Numbered from the stretch's first letter, positions 37,810 to 46,976 are shown. The stretch: DNA of 48,631 bases from Methylobacterium gregans (GCF_022179245.1 NZ_BPQM01000011.1:1-48631); one strand, 5' to 3'. Numbers and translations are program-made. Notes: generated by a model not told the origin, from the sequence alone.

Positions 37810-39360
37810 TCAACCTGTCACGATGAGCCGGAGCCCGTGCTTGATGCGGTCGGCAACGTGGATGCGGTTCCGTCCAGCGTCCTTGGCAGCGTACAGGGCG
37901 GCGTCAGCGAGTGCGATCAGAGCCGCCGCATCACGGATTGTGCACATCGCGGCAGCAACCACACCGCAACTCACGGTGACAACGTTGTGCGGGTTGCCAG
38001 AGTGTGGCATCCGGCTGCCCTCCACGATCTCCCGGATGCGTGTCGCGACGATCTCAGCGCCGGCCTCGGCCGTGTCGGGAAGGATCACGGCAAACTCCTC
38101 GCCTCCGATGCGGTAGGCCGTGTCGCATGGACGGCCCAGCGCGGCCTCGATCGAGCGGGCAATCAGCTTCAGGGCCTCGTCGCCCCGCTGGTGCCCGTAT
38201 CGATCGTTGAAGCTCTTGAAATGATCGGCATCCAGCATCAGCAAGGAGATCGGCTGGTGCGCGCGCACGGCGCGTTGCAACTCGCGCGTCAGCACCTCGT
38301 CGAAGCGCCGACGGTTGTACAAGCCCGTGAGCGAGTCCGTGATGGCCATTTGCGCCAGGTCGGCGTTGAGCGCCGCGGTCGCCTGCTCGGCCGCCTTGCG
38401 CTGGGCCAACTCATGGCAGAGCGACCACGTCAGCACGACGGCAAGGCCGCAGAGAACGATGACCACACCGCCGAGACCCAGCGCTCTTTGCCACCACTCG
38501 GCGTAGATCTCGTCCGGCGAGATCGAGATGCTGAGCTGCAGCGGCAACTCGCCCACATGAGCGTACACGAAACGTCGTGCCCCATCGACGATCATGGATG
38601 GACCGACAAAGGTCCCCTCCTTGGCTACCAGGAACCGCTGATAACTCTCGCTGGCCCACACGCTGCGGCCGATCTGCTCCTCGTCGTAGGGCGAGCGCAT
38701 CAGGATCGTGCCTCCGGGCCCGTACAGCACGACGGTACCGATCCGATCAGCGCCTGCGGCGACGAAGAGTTGGCGGAAGTAGTCGAGGTAGACGGAGCCG
38801 AGAGCAACGCCTGCGAACGAGCCGTCGGGGTGGGACAGGCGGCGGCTGAGTACCAAGACCCTGCGCCCGGTCAAGCGCGAGACGATGGGCTTGCTGATGT
38901 GCAGCCCCGGATCGGCGTGAGTCGCATGGTACTGGAAGTACTCGCGATCGGCATAGTTGAGGTCCGGAGCATCAAGTGAGCGCGAGCTGAGGATGAGCTT
39001 GCCGGTCGCATCGAACACAAGGGTATGCCCGAAATTCTCCGCGGTTGTCGCGCGATCAAACAGGATCATGTGACGGATCTCAGGCGAAGCCTGAGCGACG
39101 GCCGGGATTCTCATGCCGTCGACGATGGCTCGGAGCGAGAGATCATACATCTCGATGTTGCGGGCGATGTCCCGGCTGAGCACGCGAACGAGGCTGTGCG
39201 ATGCCATCGCGGAACGCTGGGCGGCATCGAGGCGCATGTTCCAGAGCATGACCGCCGAGACTGCGCACAGGCCCACGAGCATGAGCAGGCTCGAGCCGGC
39301 TAGGCAGAGCGGTGATCGAGCGTAGGCGACGATGCGGCGGATGTCGGAGCGGGCTGGCAT
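37810..39360 (-). CDS. Membrane diguanylate cyclase with dCache sensor
   Basis: A 516-aa protein: N-terminal membrane helix (about 17-40), a periplasmic dCache_1-type sensor (about 45-285, with YADREYFQYHATHADPGLHISKPI), a second helix (about 293-315), a short coiled coil and a C-terminal GGDEF domain (about 345-510). The active site is RIGGEEFAV with DSLTGLYNRRRFDE and DADHFKSFND, and the inhibitory site RxxD (RPCD) lies five residues before it. It should make c-di-GMP from two GTP, with product inhibition. ATG 39360 starts directly before the first helix. Ligand unknown. Confidence 0.94.
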   Translation of the reverse strand: MPARSDIRRIVAYARSPLCLAGSSLLMLVGLCAVSAVMLWNMRLDAAQRSAMASHSLVRVLSRDIARNIEMYDLSLRAIVDGMRIPAVAQASPEIRHMILFDRATTAENFGHTLVFDATGKLILSSRSLDAPDLNYADREYFQYHATHADPGLHISKPIVSRLTGRRVLVLSRRLSHPDGSFAGVALGSVYLDYFRQLFVAAGADRIGTVVLYGPGGTILMRSPYDEEQIGRSVWASESYQRFLVAKEGTFVGPSMIVDGARRFVYAHVGELPLQLSISISPDEIYAEWWQRALGLGGVVIVLCGLAVVLTWSLCHELAQRKAAEQATAALNADLAQMAITDSLTGLYNRRRFDEVLTRELQRAVRAHQPISLLMLDADHFKSFNDRYGHQRGDEALKLIARSIEAALGRPCDTAYRIGGEEFAVILPDTAEAGAEIVATRIREIVEGSRMPHSGNPHNVVTVSCGVVAAAMCTIRDAAALIALADAALYAAKDAGRNRIHVADRIKHGLRLIVTG

Positions 39361-39838
39361 GGCATGGTGTCTCTGCGCGATGCAGGATCATCCTCCAGCC
39401 TCGGTTGATAAATGGCCTCCCCCGGATCCGAAATCGATCCCCAAATGGTCTGGACATCCTCCAGTCGGGTAGCGAGGACACAGCGATGCGTCCCCGCTAC
39501 CCGCCGAGAGGCATCACGGGTTCCCCGTCTGTTCAGCGACGTGGGTTGACGTGCTTCCACCCCAGGCGTGAACGCCGGGGCCTCTCGCGCACGATTGCTG
39601 ACAACCGACGATGTCGTCCGGCTCGACAGACGAAAGTGTCCCTGCAAATTCAATTCAGCAGGGTGTGGTTCGCTGGTGCCGACATGCTTGGCGCGAAACG
39701 CATCGGGCCGCTCTTCTTCGGATGCGTTCCGCGCCATCCCCGAAGCGTTGTTCACGGGAGCACCGATGCTGGAGGCGCGCGGCCGTCGGAACAACAATGC
39801 GGACAGTGCCCCGGGTGTGGTGCAATCCGCGCGAGCGC
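39361..39838. other. Region with possible IS200/IS605-type tail
   Basis: About 480 bp. Around 39561-39583 is a hairpin (CCCCGGCG-TTCA-CGCCTGGGG on the minus strand) like the right ends at 33.2 and 37.8 kb. The minus-strand frame leading into it resembles the variable tails seen after TnpB but has no zinc ribbon, so it is at most a decayed remnant. The diguanylate cyclase promoter must also be here. Confidence 0.35.
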
Positions 39839-40294
39839 TCAGGGCGCGTGACGGCTGCGCCCCTCGGACTGCTTCCGCGCGCCTCCGGCCAGAGCTCTCG
39901 GACCGCCGAGGCCGATCGCCTTGGCGAGTTCGGAGCGACGAGCGGCGTAGCCTGGAGCCACCATCGGATAGCCGTCCGGCAGGCCGTAGCGCTCGCGGTA
40001 GGAGCGTGGATCAAGCCCGTGCGTCGTGAGGTGGCGCTTGAGGATCTTGTAGGTCTTGCCGTCCAGGAAGCTGACGATGCCGTCATCCGTGAGCGACTTG
40101 CGGATCTGCGCCGCGGTCGGTTTCGCGACGCCGACCTCTACGGCAGCAGCGACCGCAACCTCGCCGCCGAGGCTCAACAGCGTGGCATGCACGCGCGCGA
40201 TCAACGCCGGCAGCTCGGAAGCCGGGACAGGGTTGTTCGAGACGTAGGCGCAGACGATAGCGCCCGTACATTCGATCAATTCGATTGTAGCCAC
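39839..40294 (-). CDS. MucR/Ros family transcriptional regulator
   Basis: A 151-aa protein. The N-terminal oligomerisation region (IVCAYVSNNPVPASELPALIARVH) and the C-terminal DNA-binding part (DGKTYKILKRHLTTHGLDPRSYRERYGLPDGYPMVAPGYAARRSELAKAIGLG) are those of MucR/Ros, global H-NS-like regulators binding A/T-rich DNA in alphaproteobacteria. Odd: where Ros/MucR have zinc-binding cysteines (CLEC or CLED before GK), this protein has SFLDGK, so the classical Cys2His2 site is lost while both histidines remain. GTG 40294 follows AGGAATC. The A/T-rich upstream region (40330-40385) may be its own target. Confidence 0.88.
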   Translation of the reverse strand: MATIELIECTGAIVCAYVSNNPVPASELPALIARVHATLLSLGGEVAVAAAVEVGVAKPTAAQIRKSLTDDGIVSFLDGKTYKILKRHLTTHGLDPRSYRERYGLPDGYPMVAPGYAARRSELAKAIGLGGPRALAGGARKQSEGRSRHAP

Positions 40295-40706
40295 TGAAGA
40301 TTCCTGAGTCGTATTTCCAGCCCGGGGCACCCCACGTGCTGTACTTAACAGATTAAACTGCGACCTTAAAACCAAACTATCGCATGGTGAGACAAATTGC
40401 CCGAGACCCTCAACGCGTGCCACGACCGCTGGATCTGAGGGGCTGCGTTGCCGCGAAGCCGGGTTTTTCTTGAACACAGCAAGTAGCGTCGGGTTGTCGC
40501 GGGAACGGCATTCGATACGGCTGGCCGTGATGTTGGCACGCCTGGGCGTGAACCGGATCGGCACCAGAAGGTGATGACGGCGACGCGTGCTGCGACTGAG
40601 GCGTAACAAGCGATGCTGCGCCGCTTCCGAACGTGTAGAGCGCCTCGCGCGTTAGGGCTCAGCACCGGGACGGCATCGGGTCGTCCATGGTCCTGCGGAG
40701 CTCCTG
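40295..40706. other. Intergenic region between MucR-like and AI-2E genes
   Basis: About 410 bp between divergent genes. Positions 40330-40385 are A/T-rich with several TTAA and AAAC tracts, suited to the mucR promoter and MucR autoregulation. No gene or RNA recognised in the rest. Confidence 0.35.
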
Positions 40707-42719
40707 ATGGCCATGACGCCGGCTGCTGCCTCACCGCAATCCGCACGCATTCCGCCGCCGGGTACGCCCGGCATGTCTGGGCTCGCAACACTCGCGGTGG
40801 CGGTCGTCGTGGTCGCAGCCCTCTACCTCGGACGAGAGGTCTTCATTCCCCTGGTGCTGGCGATCCTGCTGAGTTTCGTTCTCGCGCCAGTCGTCGGTTT
40901 CCTGCGCCGCGTCCATCTCGGGCGCGTACCGTCCGTCATCGCGGCCGTGCTGCTCGCCCTCGGCGTCATTCTCGGCATCGGCGGCGTCATCGGCCTGCAG
41001 GTGGCGGATTTGGCCAAGAACCTGCCCCAGTACCAAACAACCGTGCAGCAGAAGATCGAAGGCTTGCAACAAGGGGTGCTAGGACGCGCCAACGATCTTT
41101 TCCGCAGGCTCAGCCATCAGGTCAGCGAAGCTCAGAACAAGGCCGACACAGCATCGGGTGCCGCCGCCGGTGCACGGGGCCCTGGTGGCGAGGCCCCGAA
41201 GCCGGTGCTGGTCAAGGTGCAGGAGCCCGATCCTTCGCCGATCACCTTGGCCGAGAAGGTGCTCGGCCCGATCGTCGAGCCGCTGACAACGGTCGGCATC
41301 GTGCTCGTCGTCGTGGTGTTCATCCTGATGCAGCGCGAGGACCTGCGCGATCGTATCATCCGCGTATTCGGAGCCAACGACCTTCACCGCACCACCGTCG
41401 CTATGGATGAGGCCGCAGGCCGGCTCGGCACCTACTTCCTGGCACAGCTCGGCATGAACGCGGCCTTCGGCGTGCTGATCGGTCTGGGCCTGTGGACCAT
41501 CGGCGTGCCGAGCCCGATCCTCTGGGGCGTGTTCTCGGCCCTGATGCGCTTCGTGCCCTACATCGGGGCCTTCATCTCCGGCCTGCTCCCGGTCGCGCTG
41601 GCGGCGGCCGTCGATCCCGGCTGGTCGATGGCGATCTGGACGGCGGCCCTCTTCCTGATCGTTGAACCGCTGTTCGGGCACGTCATCGAGCCGCTCCTCT
41701 ACGGTCACTCGACGGGTCTCTCGCCCTTCGCGGTGATCGTCTCGACCCTGTTCTGGGGCTTCCTGTGGGGACCGGTCGGCCTCATCCTCGCCACACCCTT
41801 CACGGTCTGCTTGGTCGTCCTCGGCCGCCACGTGGAGCGGCTCGAGTTCCTCGACGTGCTGCTGGGCGACCGGCCGCCGCTCACGCCGGTGGAGAACTTC
41901 TACCAGCGCATGCTGGCGGGTGACCCGGACGAGGCGCAGGAGCAGGCCGAGCTCCTGCTGAAGGAGCGCTCGCTCTCCTCCTACTACGACGAGGTCGCGC
42001 TAAAGGCCTTGCAGCTTGCCGCCAATGACTACCAGCGCGGCGTCCTCAACCCGCAGCAGCTCGACACGATCCGGTCGCTCACCCAATCCCTGGTCGAGGA
42101 GTTCGCCTCGCGTTCCGACGAGGAGCCGGAAGACGATCGCAAAAGCTCTGAGAAGGGCGAGGCTGAAGGTTCGCTCGCGGAGAAGGCGCATCCGAAGAAC
42201 GAGGCGGTGCCGGGTGAGGCCCCGCCGCCCGAGCAGCGTCCGCCGATCTGGCGCGGCGAGGCCCCGGTGCTGTGCATCGCCGGCCGCGGTCCGCTGGACG
42301 AGGCCGCTTCCACGATGCTGGCCCAACTTCTGGGCAAGCACGGCATCGGCGCGCGCGTCGTACCCCATGAGGCTGTCGCACGTGGCAACATCCGCACGCT
42401 GGACGTTGAGGGAGCGGCGATGGTGTGCATCTCCTATCTCGACATCAGCGGGAATCCGGCTCACCTCCGGTTCCTGCTGGATCGGCTGAAGCGCAAGCTT
42501 CCAGGAAGGCCGATCCTCGTGGGCCTATGGCCTGCCGAGGACGCGATCCTCACCGACCAGACCCTGCGTCGCCAAGTCGGTGCGGATCACTACGTCGCCT
42601 CGCTGCGTCAAGCCGTTGAGGCGTGCCTCGACGTCTTGCGGCAGGAGTGCGAGCGAGCACCCCAACAGCCCAGGCTTAGCGTTGTACCCCAGGCGGATGA
42701 TGAGACGGCCCGCGTCTGA
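40707..42719 (+). CDS. AI-2E family membrane protein with C-terminal extension
   Basis: A 670-aa protein. The first 375 residues are an AI-2E/PerM family permease: helices near 27-60 and 68-95, a coiled hydrophilic loop (100-185), then helices to 375 with the family motifs WGVFSALMRFVPYIGAFISG and FWGFLWGPVGLILATP. Residues 385-470 are helical and charged; 520-650 look like a Rossmann-type domain (VLCIAGRGPLDEAASTMLAQLL, AAMVCISYLD, RPILVGLWP). Family substrates range from autoinducer-2 export to cation antiport, so transport function is not defined. GGAG precedes ATG 40707. Confidence 0.88.
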   Translation: MAMTPAAASPQSARIPPPGTPGMSGLATLAVAVVVVAALYLGREVFIPLVLAILLSFVLAPVVGFLRRVHLGRVPSVIAAVLLALGVILGIGGVIGLQVADLAKNLPQYQTTVQQKIEGLQQGVLGRANDLFRRLSHQVSEAQNKADTASGAAAGARGPGGEAPKPVLVKVQEPDPSPITLAEKVLGPIVEPLTTVGIVLVVVVFILMQREDLRDRIIRVFGANDLHRTTVAMDEAAGRLGTYFLAQLGMNAAFGVLIGLGLWTIGVPSPILWGVFSALMRFVPYIGAFISGLLPVALAAAVDPGWSMAIWTAALFLIVEPLFGHVIEPLLYGHSTGLSPFAVIVSTLFWGFLWGPVGLILATPFTVCLVVLGRHVERLEFLDVLLGDRPPLTPVENFYQRMLAGDPDEAQEQAELLLKERSLSSYYDEVALKALQLAANDYQRGVLNPQQLDTIRSLTQSLVEEFASRSDEEPEDDRKSSEKGEAEGSLAEKAHPKNEAVPGEAPPPEQRPPIWRGEAPVLCIAGRGPLDEAASTMLAQLLGKHGIGARVVPHEAVARGNIRTLDVEGAAMVCISYLDISGNPAHLRFLLDRLKRKLPGRPILVGLWPAEDAILTDQTLRRQVGADHYVASLRQAVEACLDVLRQECERAPQQPRLSVVPQADDETARV

Positions 42720-42833
42720 GCGGTGCCTGCCATTACCCCAATGGCGTCAGTGAAGTTGCGCAGTGGAGTGGATCTTCGGGTCCACGCCCTGATGCAGGCA
42801 TACTCGCCTCGGCGCTACACCTTGTATCCGTCG

Positions 42834-43079
42834 CTATCGCGATTCCTGCCTTGGGTTATCATGCTCGGACCGCGAGGGTGTCCCCGAAGCAAATTCCGGA
42901 GCCTGCTGCGACGGAGTTTGTTGTGATTGGACCTGCACGCAGGCTGGACAGTCGTTCAGGCCCGGGACGAGCCGTGCTCCGAACCAGCGCGTTCGGTACG
43001 CTTTAACCTCATCGGTGCGGACAGCGATCCAGGCAAGGCCCTGACATGTCGCGCATGGTTCGGCGGCAACGCTCCTCAT
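42834..43079 (-). CDS. Small protein with two CxxC motifs
   Basis: An 81-aa product starting at an ATG with a strong GGAGGG site at 5-nt spacing. CATC (near 9-12) and CPAC (near 44-47) could form a zinc ribbon; between them is WIAVRTDEVKAYRTRWFGARLVPGL. The last 30 residues are Gln/Ser/Pro-rich. No family recognised. The ribosome-binding site and paired cysteines argue that it is real. Confidence 0.5.
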   Translation of the reverse strand: MRSVAAEPCATCQGLAWIAVRTDEVKAYRTRWFGARLVPGLNDCPACVQVQSQQTPSQQAPEFASGTPSRSEHDNPRQESR

Positions 43080-43213
43080 CGGTACCCTCCCTTCATGACG
43101 TCGGTCACGCGCGCCGTCACCTCAGGCGCGATTGCCGCGGCGAGAGCGACCGTTCTTCACGGGTTTGTCCCCCAAGCCGGTTTGATGGATCGCGGGTCTC
43201 ACTCCTTGTTCTA

Positions 43214-43645
43214 TCATCTCGGTGGCGCGCCCCTTCTTCCAGCGGCGAATGCCTCGCGTGCTTGTTGAATCTCGACATAGTGGGTCTCTGCCCAGATCCA
43301 CACTCCGCAGAACGCCGCCCCCAGGCTCTCACCAAGCGGCGTGAGCGTGTAGTCCACGTGCGGGGGGATCACCGGGTGGACGGTGCGGCGCACCAATCCG
43401 TCCTGCTCCATCTGCCGCACAGTCTGCGTCAGCATCTTCTGGCTGATACGTCCGACGGCCTTGCCGAGCTGGGTGAAGCGCAGTGTGCCGTGCTCGTGAA
43501 GGGCTTCGAGAATCAACATGGTCCACCGATCGGCTACCTTGCCGATGATGTCGTGAACCAACGCCTCAATGGCCGGATCGGCCTTGGGCGGGAGCTCTTG
43601 CTGTCGACGAGCCTTGACCTCAGCACCCTCTAAGTCCCTGCTCAA
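43214..43645 (-). CDS. HxlR family transcriptional regulator
   Basis: A 143-aa winged-helix regulator. The HxlR core is visible at about 32-120: IIGKVADRWTMLILEALHEHGTLRFTQLGKAVGRISQKMLTQTVRQMEQDGLVRRTVHPVIPPHVDYTLTPLGESL. The start is a TTG at 43645 with GGAGAG upstream. It is divergent from an SDR oxidoreductase gene, a common pairing in which HxlR proteins sense quinones or aldehydes and control the neighbour. No extra cysteine typical of redox sensing is seen apart from one near the C-terminus. Confidence 0.92.
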   Translation of the reverse strand: MSRDLEGAEVKARRQQELPPKADPAIEALVHDIIGKVADRWTMLILEALHEHGTLRFTQLGKAVGRISQKMLTQTVRQMEQDGLVRRTVHPVIPPHVDYTLTPLGESLGAAFCGVWIWAETHYVEIQQAREAFAAGRRGAPPR

Positions 43646-43747
43646 CTGACACTCTCCGTTCGGTGCGTATAAATCTTTTCAGTGCCTCCTTCCGCATGGG
43701 GAGCATGGATCACAATTTCTGCGACGACAACAACGAAGGTCGCTCCT

Positions 43748-44518
43748 ATGAAGATTTCAGGGAATACTATCCTCGTGACAGGGGGAGGCTCCGGTATCGG
43801 GCAAGCGCTCGCTCGCCGCTTGCACGCTCTCGGCAACACCGTCATCGTGGCCGGCCGTCGGATCGAGGCGCTGCAACAGACGATTGCCGACCGCCCGAAC
43901 ATGCACGCCATGGTGTTCGATGCCGACAGCGCCGAGGGCGTCGCGGACTTTGTGCGGCGCGTCACAGCCGAGCATCCGGCCCTCAACGTGGTGGTGAACA
44001 ATGCCGGGATCATGCGCTTCGAGGAGCTCGGTCGGTACCGCGAGCTTGAGGACGCCGAGGCGACGGTCACCACCAACCTGCTAGGCCCCATCCGGTTGAC
44101 GAATGCTCTGGTCGAGCACCTGGGCCGCCAGCCCAACGCCGCCCTGGTCAACGTCACCTCCGGCTTGGCGTTCGTCCCGCTGATAGCCAGTCCGACCTAT
44201 TCGGCGACCAAAGCCGCGATGCACAGCTATACGGTTGCTCTACGCGAAGCTCTGTTGGGCAAGATCGAGGTCATCGAACTTGTGCCGCCCGCCGTGCAGA
44301 CCGACCTCACTCCTGGTCAGAGCACCCGAACGGGCTACATGCCGCTGTCCGAGTTCATCGACGAAGTCATGCTGCTGCTCCAGCAGCGGCCGACGCCGCA
44401 CGAGATCCTGGTGCAACGGGTCACCTTCCTGCGCAACGCCGAAGCGGAAGGCCGCTTCGAGGACGCCGTCAGGGTTCTCAATGAAACGACCAGCCAAGCG
44501 CGCGAGGCAGAGCGGTGA
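43748..44518 (+). CDS. SDR family oxidoreductase (DltE-like)
   Basis: A 256-aa short-chain dehydrogenase. The NAD(P)-binding motif is TGGGSGIGQALA, followed by VVNNAGIMRFEEL, the catalytic Ser in NVTSGLAFVP and YxxxK in YSATKAAMHSY. The C-terminal half resembles the DltE-like subgroup (PAVQTDLTPGQSTR). ATG 43748 begins the family N-terminus; an upstream in-frame ATG at 43682 adds 22 unlikely residues. Substrate unknown; the divergent HxlR regulator suggests induction by a reactive carbonyl or quinone. Confidence 0.92.
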   Translation: MKISGNTILVTGGGSGIGQALARRLHALGNTVIVAGRRIEALQQTIADRPNMHAMVFDADSAEGVADFVRRVTAEHPALNVVVNNAGIMRFEELGRYRELEDAEATVTTNLLGPIRLTNALVEHLGRQPNAALVNVTSGLAFVPLIASPTYSATKAAMHSYTVALREALLGKIEVIELVPPAVQTDLTPGQSTRTGYMPLSEFIDEVMLLLQQRPTPHEILVQRVTFLRNAEAEGRFEDAVRVLNETTSQAREAER

Positions 44519-44519
44519 A

Positions 44520-44552
44520 GGTTGAAGAGCGTGCTCGCTGCGCTCTTCAACC
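44520..44552. terminator. Bidirectional hairpin terminator
   Basis: A perfect 12-bp stem (GGTTGAAGAGCG and complement) with a 9-nt loop begins directly after the SDR stop and lies between the SDR gene and the convergent membrane protein gene. Confidence 0.7.
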
Positions 44553-44670
44553 CAGCTCGCCTCAATGGTCAAACTCTCTGGCATGAGAGTTCAGACATGC
44601 AGAGTATGGAAGAGGCAGTCGCCGGCCTGCTGGAAGGTGACAGATCCCGTCAATCCTTGAGGGGCTTTCC

Positions 44671-45630
44671 TCACGGCCAGCGCTGCAGCGGGTTGAGGTT
44701 CGGGCCCGTGACGGTCGGGTGGACAGCGCCCATGCGTCCACCGAACCACGAGGCGACCGCGCCGAGCACCAGCGCGAAGAAGCCGAACAGGGCCCCACGC
44801 GAGACGGCCTTGCGTGTCAGCTCGGCCGCTTGCTTGGCCTGCTCTTTGGCGCTGTCGGCCGCTTGGCGGTACTGCTGCTCGTACTGCTGCACCTGTCCCT
44901 TGGCCTGATCGACCGAGATGTTCTGCGCCTTGGCCAGAGCCTCGGCCGCGCGGTTGCGCGCCGCGTCGGCCTGGGCTGGGTTGCCGGTGAGGACGGCACG
45001 CACGGCCGAGACGGCCGCATCCTTCGCCGCCGCAGGGTCCTGACCGGCGGAAGCGCCGCGGACCGACTGCTCGATGGAGGCGAACGGGTCGCTAACCTTC
45101 GACAACGAGGGCGCGGCCGTTTGCGCTGCCGTCTGCACCGCACCGCCGGCCGTGTTCGCCAACCCGCTGGCCACGCTGCTGAGCGAGTTGAAGGCCCCAC
45201 CCAACACGCCGCCGACGGTCGAGGACAGCAGGTAGAAGATGACCAGGGTGGTGAAGGCCCAGGCCGTCAACCCGTGCCAAGCCGCGGTGTTCTCCTTCGG
45301 CTTGCCCGAGAGCCGGCCTGCTGCGTATGCGCCGGCGAAGGAGGCGATGACGCCGGAGAGCGTCCACCACAGGCCCGCTCCGATGGAGAAGGTCTGAGCG
45401 GACGGGTTGTCGCCGCCTACTGCTGTGAGCGATGCCGCGCCGATGCCAAGGCCGAGGAGGTTGAGGAGCAACTGCACCACAAGGGCGACGACCACACCCG
45501 CAAGCACCGCGCCCCAGGAGATCTTGTTGAGCATGATGGAGCGCGCGTCCTCGCCCGGCGTGACGGGGCTGGTGTGCGGGGCGTTGTGGTCTCCGCGGTC
45601 GCGCGGCGTGTTGGGGTGAAGGTCTTCCAT
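44671..45630 (-). CDS. Conserved membrane protein with coiled middle region
   Basis: A 319-aa protein: a hydrophilic start, a first helix (about 38-65, WGAVLAGVVVALVVQLLLNLLGLGIG), two further helices (about 82-105 and 118-145, ending in GGVLGGAF), a long Ala/Gln-rich soluble or coiled region (150-275), and a final helix (about 283-302, GALFGFFALVLGAVASWFGG). No named family is certain. It belongs to the minus-strand stress cluster. ATG 45630 has GGAG eight bases upstream; ATG 45654 is also in frame. Confidence 0.75.
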   Translation of the reverse strand: MEDLHPNTPRDRGDHNAPHTSPVTPGEDARSIMLNKISWGAVLAGVVVALVVQLLLNLLGLGIGAASLTAVGGDNPSAQTFSIGAGLWWTLSGVIASFAGAYAAGRLSGKPKENTAAWHGLTAWAFTTLVIFYLLSSTVGGVLGGAFNSLSSVASGLANTAGGAVQTAAQTAAPSLSKVSDPFASIEQSVRGASAGQDPAAAKDAAVSAVRAVLTGNPAQADAARNRAAEALAKAQNISVDQAKGQVQQYEQQYRQAADSAKEQAKQAAELTRKAVSRGALFGFFALVLGAVASWFGGRMGAVHPTVTGPNLNPLQRWP

Positions 45631-45858
45631 GATCAACTCCGACAAATCCGACACGAAGGCGTGAAGATATGCAATGTTTTAGGGCAACCACCCAAATCAG
45701 AGGGGTTGAACCTCGAAGAGCTAGCAAAGGACGATGGCATGGCTTCTTGTGCGGGGCAGCCGCGTTCTTTCGGGTTGCATCTCCAGAGCAAGCCAGGTCG
45801 GGACGAGAAGCACAGCAGACACGGGCGCTCATCCATCGGCTCGATGGCAACCCAAACC

Positions 45859-46548
45859 TCAAACGGGATGATCGTAGATCCGCACTCGGCGCGCACTCGG
45901 TCGACGTGCGTCGCTTCGAATCAGCGTGCCCTTGTCGATCTCGCCGGCACGATCGGTCGCGCTGGCTTGGGTCTCAAAGCCGGCTGACGTGCCTGTGTCG
46001 CTGCTGACCGTGTTGGACTCACCTGCCCAGCCATCCCGCTGCCAGTCTGCCGCTCGTTCGTCGAGATCGAGCGCCCCGTGACCCACCAGGATGCGCTCTA
46101 CGTCATCGGAGCGCGCTTCGTCGACGCGGACCGTCAGGAGCGTACCGCCGCGACGAACACCTTCGGCATAGGCATGTGCATCGCCATCGCTGACGCCGGC
46201 GTCCGTCAGCGATCCGGCGAGACCACCCGCGGCTGCGCCGACGCCCGCACCGGTCAAGGTGGCCACCAGCCAGCCGGCAGCAACGACCGGCCCGACGCCG
46301 GGTATGGCCATCAACCCAAGGCCCGCGAGCAACCCAGCGCCACCACCGACCAGGGTGCCGATCGTTGCGCCGGTCCCTGCGCCGCTCACCGCATGATCAG
46401 CCGTCGCACGCGTTTCACTCTCACCGTTGCCCTTGTTGCTGACCAAGCTGATGTCGCTGTGCGGCACTCCGGTGGCTTCCAGCTTCGTCACGGCCGTAGC
46501 CGCCGCATCGTACGACTCGAACATTGCCGCGAGCGTGCGCATCGTCAT
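45859..46548 (-). CDS. General stress protein 17M-like membrane-associated protein
   Basis: A 229-aa protein. Residues 1-40 (TLAAMFESYDAAATAVTKLEATGVPHSDISLVS) and 118-160 (AYAEGVRRGGTLLTVRVDEARSDDVERILVGHGALDLDERAADW) form the split beta-alpha-beta fold of the GSP17M-like domain, interrupted by a glycine-rich hydrophobic hairpin (about 56-112) as in glycine-zipper proteins. The C-terminal 50 residues are polar. GGAGATC precedes the ATG. Its domain also begins the gene at 47098-47982. Confidence 0.85.
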   Translation of the reverse strand: MTMRTLAAMFESYDAAATAVTKLEATGVPHSDISLVSNKGNGESETRATADHAVSGAGTGATIGTLVGGGAGLLAGLGLMAIPGVGPVVAAGWLVATLTGAGVGAAAGGLAGSLTDAGVSDGDAHAYAEGVRRGGTLLTVRVDEARSDDVERILVGHGALDLDERAADWQRDGWAGESNTVSSDTGTSAGFETQASATDRAGEIDKGTLIRSDARRPSARRVRIYDHPV

Positions 46549-46595
46549 GGGGATCTCCGTTCCGTGTGGGTGAAGGCGGGGCAGGTTGATCTCGG

Positions 46596-46976
46596 CTACT
46601 GCACGGCAACATTGCCCTTGAAGTCGAGGCCGACGTTCACCGCCCTGTCCCCGCTCATCGCCGCGCCACGCCAGATGCCGTCGGCGTCCTTCTTCAGATC
46701 CTTGATCTCGCGGAAGCCGGACCTCTCCAAGCGTCGCCGTGTCTCGCCCTCCGTGAAGCTATTGGCTCCCTTCTCGAGCTTGACGTTCGTGAACGCACCG
46801 GCGCTTGCCGTCTTGCCGTCCTGGGCATGATCCGTATTCGGCCGTGTCACAGCGTTCTGACCGCCGGGCGTCGCGCTCGTAGCGCCGCCGGTCGCGGGCT
46901 TCCCCGTCACCGTGGTCTGAGCGAGGGCTGGGGACGCAGCGAGGACCGGCAGCAGGAAGAGAAGTTTGCGGTTCAT
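46596..46976 (-). CDS. Exported PepSY-like domain protein
   Basis: A 126-aa product with a signal peptide (MNRKLLFLLPVLAASPALAQ, cleavage after residue 20), a polar linker, and a C-terminal domain (about 75-126) with ETRRRLERSGFREIKDLKKD and DGIWRGAAMSGDRAVNVGLDFKGNV, the pattern of small PepSY-like periplasmic proteins. ATG 46982 gives two more residues. Located 47 bp upstream of the GSP17M-like gene on the same strand. Possible role as a periplasmic stress-related or inhibitor-like protein; not certain. Confidence 0.75.
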   Translation of the reverse strand: MNRKLLFLLPVLAASPALAQTTVTGKPATGGATSATPGGQNAVTRPNTDHAQDGKTASAGAFTNVKLEKGANSFTEGETRRRLERSGFREIKDLKKDADGIWRGAAMSGDRAVNVGLDFKGNVAVQ

